Origin: Gastrolobium villosum
Lineage: Eukaryota > Streptophyta > Magnoliopsida > Fabales > Fabaceae
Assembly: GCA_032173675.1 (NCBI GenBank)
Contig: JAVKPL010013951.1
Span: forward strand, 1 to 64,000
Reading direction: 5' to 3'
DNA length: 64,000 nt
The notes under the pieces were generated by a model. That model searched no databases, had not been told where the DNA came from, and saw only the letters and a list, made by a program, of their open reading frames with translations. Shown here in pieces: positions 56,018 through 64,000 of the stretch. A program made the translations under genes and the position numbers. Within the stretch, counting starts at the first letter, position 1. Each line of letters opens with the position of its first letter.

Positions 56018-59000
56018 ATTGCCTAGTTTGGAATTGTAGGGGTGCTGCAAAGAAATCTTTCAAGACATCCCTAAGTAATTTCGTAAGGAAATATAAGGTT
56101 GGCTTGGTTGCTATTTTAGAACCGAGAATTAGTGGGGCTATTGCTCAGAAAAAGATTAAACAGCTGGGTTTCAATAATTTTGAATTAGAGGAAGCTGTGG
56201 GTTTCTCAGGTGGTATCTGGATCCTGTGGAAGGAAGATGCTTTCAATATAGAGATAATAGAAAAAAATAGCCAGTTCATTCACATGTATTGCTCGATTAG
56301 TTCAGGGAATTCTTTTTCCTTAACTGTGGTCTATGCCAATCCTAGGGAGGATATTCGTGAGGAGCTATGGCCAAATATTAAGAGGATTAGAAACATTGTG
56401 GGTGGTCCTTGGGTCATAATGGGAGACTTCAATGAAATTGCTTCAGTTAATGAAAAAAAAGGTGGAGCCCCTGTCAATACTGCTAGATGCCAGAAATTCT
56501 CCTCTTTCCTTAATGATTGTAATCTTTTGGATCTCGGCTGTAAAGGTTCTAAGTTTACCTGGAAGGGACCTAAATGGCTTCATCTTGACAGGGTTTTCAA
56601 AAGATTAGACAGAGTTTGTGTAAATGCAGATTGGAGAGTTGCTTTTGATGATGCTTATGTGAGATCCTTGCCCAGGCTTAATTCTGATCATAATCCTTTG
56701 CTCCTAACCTTGTCTACAAAAGAAAATGGTAAGAAGGATAGGCCTTTCAGATTTCTGGTGGCTTGGCTTGAGCATTCTTCCTTTTCCCACTTTCTCAAAT
56801 TTGTTTGGAAACCTCATCTTAAAATTAACCAGAGCTTGTATAAACTGGTTAACCCTTTAAAGTCTTGGAATAAAAGGGTATTTGGGTGTATTCAGATTAG
56901 AAAGGAGTTCCTACTTAATAAATTGCATGAAATTCAACTGAATACCAATAATCAGCTGGATCAGTTTAACTCAGACCTAGACAAGGCCCTCCAGGAAGAA
57001 CTGAACCGAGTGTTGGATCAAGAAGAAGCTCTTTGGTTTCAAAAAGCTAGATGCAATTGGATAAAAGATGGAGATCGGAACACTAGATTTTATCATACGA
57101 CTACTATCATCAGGAGGGCTAGGAATAAGATCCTAGAGTTAAAAAATGATGAAGGTCATCCTGTTAGAGAAGAAGGAAATCTGAAGAAGCTTATTTTAGG
57201 GTTTTTCAATAACCTGTTCGCAGAAGAAAACTGTAATAGACCTTGGGCTGTCACTAGTGTTAACTGGCCTGGCCTTGTTGAATCTGATCTGAAGTTGATT
57301 AATGAGCCCATAACTGATCTTATGATTAAGGAGGCTTTTTTTTCCATGGGTGGTCTCAAAGCTCCTGGCCCTGATGGATTCCCAGCTCTTTTCTTCCAAA
57401 AAAATTGGGATCTCCTGAAGAAGCAAGTGGTAGAGTGTGCCTCTCATATCTGGAAGAATCCAGGTGATGTTAGGGATCTCAATAAAACCTTACTTGTCTT
57501 AATTCCAAAACTTGCTAAACCTGAAAGAATTTCTCAATTTCGGCCTATAGCTCTTTGCTCAGTGTTATATAAAGGTATCAGTAAAATTATTGTTGGGAAG
57601 CTGAAACCCATTCTAAACAAGCTAATCTCCCCTCACCAAGTCAGCTTCGTTCCCAATAGGCAAATTCAAGACAATATTGTTATTGCTCAGGAGATGGTTG
57701 ATTCTATGAATAGAATGAAAGGTAAGCGAGGCTTTTTTACTATAAAGATTGATCTCGAAAAAGCCTATGATCGCATGTCCTGGAGTTTCATCCATATAGT
57801 GCTTAAGGAGATTAGTCTTCCTGATCAATTTGTGAATCTCATCATGCATTGCATCTCTACTACTAAGCTGGAAATCCTTTGGAATGGTGCTAAGTCAGGC
57901 AGAATTTCTCCTAGCAGAGGCCTTAGACAAGGGGACCCCATATCTCCCTATATCTTTGTTCTGTGTATGGAGAAGCTGTCTCATTTAATTGCTGACTGCA
58001 TTAATAGAGAGGAGTGGAAGCCCATGAAAGCTGGGAAAGGTGGTCCAATTATATCTCACCAGCTTTTTGCAGATGATTTGCTTCTTTTCGGTGAAGCTAG
58101 CATTAATCAGATCAAGACTATTCTGAACTGTCTTGCAATCTTCGGTGACATGTCGGGGCAAAAGGTTAGTTACCCCAAATCAAGCATTTTCTTCTCTAAG
58201 AATGTTTCTTCTGAGCTGGCTATTCTATTGTGGAGATAAGTGGCTTTGCTCATACTAGGAATATTGGCAGATACCTGGGCTATAGAATGAAGCATGGTAG
58301 AATAAATAAACTACATTATGGAGAGATCATGGACAAAGTAAATGGGAGACTCCAGGGCTGGAAAAAGAGCTGCTTGTCTATGGCAGGGAGAGTGACATTA
58401 GCTAAATCAGTCATTTCAGCTATTCCTATGTTTCATATGCAGAATAACCTTCTCCCAAAGGGCATCTGTGATGAGATAGAAAGAATTCAAAGGAGTTTCA
58501 TTTGGGGAGACACTGATAATCATAGGAATCACCATGCGGTAAGGTGGGAGCAGCTCCAGATGGACAAAAAGCAAGGTGGTTTGGGGATCATCAATCTTAG
58601 AAAGCAAAATGAAGCTTTCCTGCAAAAATGTGCCTGGAAGTTAATTCAATCCCCTGACCACCTGTGGGCTCAAGTGCTAGTGGCTAAATATGGCAGAAAT
58701 AAAGAGTTGTTAAAGGAGGTATCTTCTAAACCGTATGATTCTCATTTATGGAAAAGTTTATGCAAAGTCTGGCCAGATCTGTTAAGTAACATCTCTTGGC
58801 AGATTGGTAATGGGAAGAAGGTTGATTTCTGGAAGGATGATTGGGCTGGTCTCAACACTAGCTTAATTTCGTTAGCAATTGTTCCTCTTTCAGCTGAGAC
58901 TGTTGATCTCAAAATAAACCATAATTCTTTCTCTTCAGGAGAGGAATGGAATACGCACTTTCTCTTTAACCATTTTAATGAAAGTGTAGTAAACCAGATT

Positions 59001-60133
59001 ATGGCTATTCCTCATCCTGATGGGGAAGCAGGAGAGGATTGTGTTAGCTGGAGAAATTTGCTTCCAGGTCAGTCTATAGTTAAATCGGCTTATAGAAATC
59101 TGACCTGTCCTAACTCCCTCTCTAGTGATAGCTGTTGGGACCGGATATGGAGTTGGAAAGGGAAAGAGAGAGTTAAGCTTCTTTTGTGGAAAATGCTCCA
59201 TGGTAGGATGCTAACTAAAGACTATATCAGCAAATGGAGTGATTCCTCTAATAGCTGCCCCTCTTGTCCTGATCTAGCGGAGACCCTGCTCCATGCTTTT
59301 AGAGACTGTAATAAAGCTAAAAAGGTCTGGCTAATACCTTTGTTGCATCCTCTTCCTCCTGGTTTTTTCACCTCAAGCTGTTCCAAAGAGTGGATTATCC
59401 TCAATTTGAATATAAAGAATACCCATGCCAAGGACTGGAGGGACTTTTTCTTTACCGTTTGTAATTTCTTATGGTATTGGAGAAATAAAGAGCTTCATGA
59501 AGGCTTTGTAAAGAGACCTGAAGACCCTTCTCCTTGTATTGCTGAATCAATTAGAGGTTTAAGGTGCTGTAACAGAAAATGGTTAACAAAAGTTGATCCT
59601 ATATACCCCCCATCAGATCCTCCCCTGCCTGGATTGCTCCAACTCAAGGTTATTTAAAATTAAATGTTGATGGTGCAGTTTCTAATGAGAGAGCTGCATG
59701 TGGGGGATTATTGAGAGACTGGGATGGGAATTGGGTTTCTGGTTTCTCTGTCTTTATTGGTTCCTGCTCCCCTTTGCAAGCTGAACTCTGGGCTATTTTA
59801 CATGGGTTGGAGTTTGCTTGGAAATCTGGTTGGAAGAAAATTATTCTTGAATCAGATTCTGCTCAAGCCATTGGCCTTCTTACCATGACTGGTAATGACA
59901 CTCGAAAGCTACCTCTGGTAACTAAGATTCGAGCTGCTCTCAATAAGGATTGGTCTGTCTTGTTGATGCATATTTCTAGGACCTGTAATCATTGTGCGGA
60001 CTGGCTAGCGAAGAAAGCAATGGATGATCCTTTTGGTTTATCCACTATTACATCCCCTCACAGTGAGCTACTTAATCTTCTTACTGCTGATATGCTGGAT
60101 CCGGGAGTCATCACTCCAGCTGCAAGATGCTGA
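56014..60133 (+). pseudogene. LINE ORF2: endonuclease, reverse transcriptase, zf-RVT, RNase H; two frameshifts
   Basis: Starts at ATG 56014 in the ATGA overlap. The apurinic-type endonuclease (residues 1-230) keeps LEPR, GDFNE and SDHNP motifs. The reverse transcriptase runs from about 57360 to 58230, with IDLEKAYD, GLRQGDP and FADD at about 58067. Frame shifts near 58232 and again near 59630. The middle part (58230-59657) holds the rest of the thumb region and a zf-RVT Cys/His cluster (about 59255-59310). The last part (to 60133) is an RNase H domain with VDGA, an AEL Glu and ESDS Asp, typical of plant L1. Without the two indels it would be about 1370 codons, the normal length. The frameshifts probably leave an active endonuclease and a truncated polymerase product. 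Confidence 0.92.
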
Positions 60134-60228
60134 GTTTGTTTCTTCTGAGTCGATGGTTTTTAGTTTTCTTTCTGTCTTGCTTTTTCCTGTTATTGTTTGT
60201 TTTCTTTTGTTTCGTTTGTCTGTTTCGT

Positions 60229-60264
60229 GGGGCAATGCCCCATGTATTTACCAAAAAAAAAAAA
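60229..60264 (+). other. LINE 3' hairpin and poly(A) tail
   Basis: GGGGCAATGCCCC (60229-60241) can fold into a 5-bp stem with a 3-base loop, 11 bases before an A12 tail. A 3' stem-loop before poly(A) is a known recognition signal in plant L1-like LINEs. Confidence 0.75.
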
Positions 60265-61050
60265 GTGCAATATCTCCACAGATAATGAATCAAAAATAAT
60301 AGCATTTCTAACAAAATTGTGCACTCAAATAATTCAAGCGAAAACATGCACCTCAATAAACAAATATATTATAGCAAGCATTAGAACGGAGAGAAATCGA
60401 TATTATATCATAACCACATCCAAGTCACACATCATATGATGAAAAATATTGCAAATTGATTTTTACATTATATTTTTCTTCAAAATATATTCAGAAAAAA
60501 TAATGAAATATAATATAAAATTCAACATACCTCTAGCCATAAAAATCTCAAATCAAATATTCATATAACAAAATCTGTCTAAATATAAACACATAAATAT
60601 CATATGCATTATTCAACAAATTTCTAACTTTTGATGTATGTATCTAATTAACTGGCTTAGCTCCCAATATAAATAAAAAAGGTTCCCATAAAAAAATTTC
60701 TGAGGGAAGAGTAGTAAATAATTCTTCATAATATTATATCAACAAGGTGCCAACAGATATAATATCATAACAATTTTTTTTTAAACATGTCAATGCTCAA
60801 CAACACACTCCAACTTCTAATTACAAAGTTCACAAATCAATTGTGTTATAATAAAATTTGTTTGGAAAACATACATAACAGCAACAGTATTATTTATTTT
60901 AAATATCACAAAAGCATGGAACCATAATATTGACCAAGCTGCTGATTTTTTAAATATAATGCAAATTATCACATTTCTTTAATAAAACCATTATTTCTGA
61001 AATGCTCAAATTAATAATCTTTAATAAGATGATTTAAAAAAGGCTTGAGA
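60265..61050. other. AT-rich intergenic DNA, nothing recognised
   Basis: Very AT-rich with scattered A-runs. No gene, RNA or element end was supported. Confidence 0.5.
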
Positions 61051-61960
61051 CTAGGGGTGTTAACGGGCCGAGTCGAGCCGAGCCGAGTTTTGATCTTAAA
61101 AGGTTAAGCCTGAGTTTAAATATGTCAGTCTGACCAGGCCTGTTACCTGTTATGAATATAATTATTGTACTGTGGCCTATCTTATTTATAAAAAATAAAA
61201 ACCTGGTTTAACCTGTTAGCCTGTTTAAGAAAAAATACAACAAAAATTTATCCAAACATAATATATATCCAAACAAAATAATATATAACAAAATTATTCA
61301 AAAAAAATTGTTTAATCAATAAAATGAGGTGAGATGGATTGAGGAGAGACAAAAGACTATTACAAGTAGTATAAAAAATATAAAATAAAAATAGAAATTA
61401 ATTTACAAGGCCAGCCTGGGAGGCTCTAAGGCCAAGCTTTTGAATTGGAACGGGCCGAGCCGAGCCGAGCTTTGTTCTTAAAAGGCTATGCCTGTGTTTA
61501 GATGTGTCAGCCTGACCAAGACTGTTGCCTGTTATAAATATAACTATCGGCCTGTGGCCCGATTTATTTACAAAAAATAAAAGCCTTGTTTAGCCTGTTT
61601 AAAAAAATAAGAGAACAAAAATTCAACAGCATTAGTAATTCCATAAATATTTATAAATTCAATTTATATCCAAACAACACAATATATAACAAAATCATTG
61701 AAAGAGTTTGTTTAACCAATAAAATGAGGTGAAATGAATTAAGGAGGAAGATATGGCTATTACAAGTAGTATAAAAAATATAAAATATAAATAAAAAATA
61801 ATATACTAAGCGAGCCTGAGAGGCTTTAAGACTGAGCTTTTGAATTGGAGTCTGGGGCCTTTTTATTAAACGAGCTTTTGTACAAGTCCAAGTCTGGTGC
61901 CAACAACCAATTTTAGACATGTAACCGTAGGCCCTCACGAGCCGAGCCAAAGGTCCGTGA
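61051..61960. repeat. 387-bp tandem duplication starting ACGGGCCGAG
   Basis: Unit 1 (61063-61449) and unit 2 (61450 to about 61846) share ACGGGCCGAG, CGAGCCGAGC, a CAGCCTGACCA segment, a TAAAAAATATAAAATA stretch and the tail GAATTGGA. A shorter third piece follows to about 61960, again with GAGCCGAGCC. The left edge reads CTAGGGGTGTTAACGGGCC, resembling ends of hAT-like non-autonomous elements; this is tentative. Confidence 0.75.
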
Positions 61961-64000
61961 TTTGTTTAGCTCCCTTACTTGAGACTCATTTACTTTGAAC
62001 AATGTTGGGTCAGATTCTATGACAGGTTTTAAGCTTTCAATCAAGGGTGAAGTGTGTATCATTTTAAAGGATATAAGATTGTGTCATTTTAAGAGAGAGA
62101 GAAAGAGATAAATAAAGAAGGAGAGAGAGTTGATAAAAAAATTAAAGGTGTGGATCCTATCTCTTTATGAGAGTGAAACGATATAAATTGAGTTATTTAA
62201 AAGGATAAACATTTTTTTCGTTATATCAAAGACAAAAAATATGCTTTTTCTCATTAATGTATATCAATAAAAATATATTATATACAAACTCCATGTCTGT
62301 TTGAAAAAATTGTATATCACTTTGAGAAAACAAACTCCTGACAAATTGCTTTATCCTTTGAATGGTCCAATAAAATATGTTTCGGGATTCTCTGTCGTAT
62401 CTATTTCAAATGCTCCATAATCATGAAAGCAAGCATCGAAGTTTTATGCTTATAATGTAAAAAATTAGGGATTTAAAATTGGATTCATATAAGGGAAATC
62501 AACTTATCATGTTACCGCAAAACTACTTTTCCTTCCTGCAGAAACATTGAAAATGAGAATGGGGATTATTTATATTTTTGATTGACTTTTTTAGTAGGTC
62601 CCACCATAATTTTCTATGTCCACGAAATTTAACACTTGTCCTATAACATGACAAGTTGATTACCTTTCATAAAATCCCCAAAAATCATTTGAGTTTGATT
62701 AAATAAAATAAAATAAATATAGGGCAAGAAATCCCAAAATATGCAATTATGTCCAACACCAAATAATTGGGTCCTAATCATATAATATAGGTTCTAATAC
62801 CAAATATAAGAATTTTCATAAAATAGGATTATATGATTTTAGAACACCAAAAGGTTTAGACTTACTTATTGACGGCATGATTCTTGATACCTCAGTTGTA
62901 ATGTTTGCTCCGGTATTCCTGACAATGGAAAGATCAGGATCTTCCTCTGCAATTCACACCACTCCCTGATCACAACCGTCGATAGGGCGAGTTGTTGAGT
63001 GACGGTTTTCCAATATTCTGTGAATGCAGAGGGGACCTAGCCAACTTATTGACCCTAGTCCGCTTCCCATCATGGGTCTATGGGTTAAGCCTACACTATT
63101 ACTCATACTAATCAGTTTACAGATATCCAAGCCCAAACAAAAGAATCACTTAAGTAAATGGACTTTATACTGCACCCCTATATGACTTAGCCTATTTTTA
63201 TTAAAAACAAAAAAATTACAATTGATTGAAGCCCATAATTATTATAAAAATGTCTAATAGTTGCTTCTCCAATCCGACCACTAGTTAAGGTTTGTGAAGC
63301 GAATGAGACACCATTGATTTATTTTATTTTCCTTTCGATTTCAACAGCTATTTCTTGGGTTCCTTCTTCATTGAAAAATGGGTTTGTTATGTATAGCACA
63401 TCATGTCATAATTTAATTCCTGCTGTTATATAGCACATTATATCATTAGCGCTATTTAGAACTTCCCAAGCAAGCAAAACTTCTTAAGTACTACCTGCAC
63501 GCTCTGTTATTTCATTCTCTTAAACTCATTATCGATATTCACTCAATGAATTTACAGTGACATTTTGCCCAAATTGATCTCTGTAAGGATAATAATCAAC
63601 AACCATCATTAAATTAAGAGTACAAGAGAGCAAATATAATTCCTAGCGGGAACTTGGAAATAATAGCTATATATATGTTCATAAGATGATCTTCTCCCTA
63701 TATATGTCAGTTTTTTTATAATAGTAAAACAATTAATGTCCTCTTAGGAACCAATTACAGATTCCAAAGTTCATAATGGGGTTAATTACAAAAAAATAAA
63801 ATAAAAAAAAAATCATAAATGGTGGTTAATATATGAGAACGAGTCACTGGACCTCCAAATAGTTTTTGTTCATGGAAAGAAGCTATATTGATTTGACTGA
63901 TAGCGACCCCAAAGTGTTGGAATTCATATTCTAATAAAAATGTGAGTACCAAACTTACGCCACCTAAAGTTTATTCACGATAAAACTTTCCAAAAATAAA
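61961..64000. other. AT-rich DNA to the window end, no gene supported
   Basis: Short ORFs only. A less AT-rich island at 62880-63150 has a minus-strand frame without recognisable motifs. It could be a decayed gene or element piece; I cannot assign it. Confidence 0.45.

Larger units (their letters stand above)
54209..60264 (+). mobile_element. L1-type LINE (non-LTR retrotransposon), nearly complete
   Basis: Two ORFs, an endonuclease-reverse transcriptase-RNase H order, a 3' hairpin and a poly(A) tail at 60253-60264 define a plant L1 element. The 5' boundary is not fixed: I did not find a target duplication longer than a doubtful CAATAT shared by both flanks. Only two frameshifts were seen, so it is fairly young. 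Confidence 0.93.

Noticed and set aside
62954..63136. A possible minus-strand gene near the window end
   Set aside because: Only 60 codons, with no motif and no supporting splice sites or neighbours.

Overview
The window is a piece of plant nuclear DNA. It has spliced, AT-rich host genes, an HD-Zip class II homeobox gene at the left edge, several kinds of plant LTR retrotransposon, a plant L1-type LINE, a CACTA transposon and many MITE-like palindromes. I infer a dicot, probably a legume, from the overall look of the repeats and host genes; nothing in the sequence proves the species. Most of the 64 kb is transposon, so this looks like a repeat-rich (pericentromeric-type) region with a few genes left between insertions.

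Layout: (1) 62-1852, 3' part of an HD-Zip II transcription factor gene with three exons and an apparent frameshift in the homeodomain, followed by four small palindromic elements up to 3.35 kb. (2) 3688-8967, a compact Ty3/gypsy chromovirus with nearly identical 422-bp LTRs, target duplication TATGG and a broken gag-pol. (3) 9517-10058 and 23314-23379, a decayed GRF zinc-finger gene split by a 13.2-kb Tekay/Del-like Ty3/gypsy element (10059-23308, target duplication CTAGG). That element carries a related solo LTR (16393-19191, target duplication GTTGT) inside its integrase-coding region. (4) 24968-34495, a Tat-lineage Ty3/gypsy element with two RNase H domains, an antisense coiled-coil ORF and a further insertion in that ORF. 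(5) 35344-35640, a small intact ubiquitin-like gene. (6) 35986-44575, LTR fragments, one of them hosting a 5.3-kb CACTA element (36191-41487, target duplication TTG) that carries an exon resembling actin-related protein 2. (7) 44.6-48.7 kb, a deleted gypsy element reduced to gag-protease plus one LTR. (8) 49135-54075, a solo LTR in reverse orientation (target duplication TATAA) holding a MULE-like element with about 110-bp inverted repeats. (9) 54209-60264, an almost complete L1-type LINE. (10) 60.3-64 kb, AT-rich DNA with a 387-bp tandem duplication and no convincing gene.

The likely working host genes are the ubiquitin-like gene and, if the homopolymer frameshift is a sequence error, the HD-Zip gene. 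The nesting gives a relative order: GRF gene, then the Tekay-like element, then the element that became its internal solo LTR. Likewise a simple repeat region was hit by the reverse solo LTR, which was then hit by the MULE-like element. Points worth following up are the non-canonical TA...CA LTR ends seen in three independent insertions, the palindrome arrays and conserved double hairpin in the LTRs, the antisense ORF of the Tat element, and the gene fragment inside the CACTA element.
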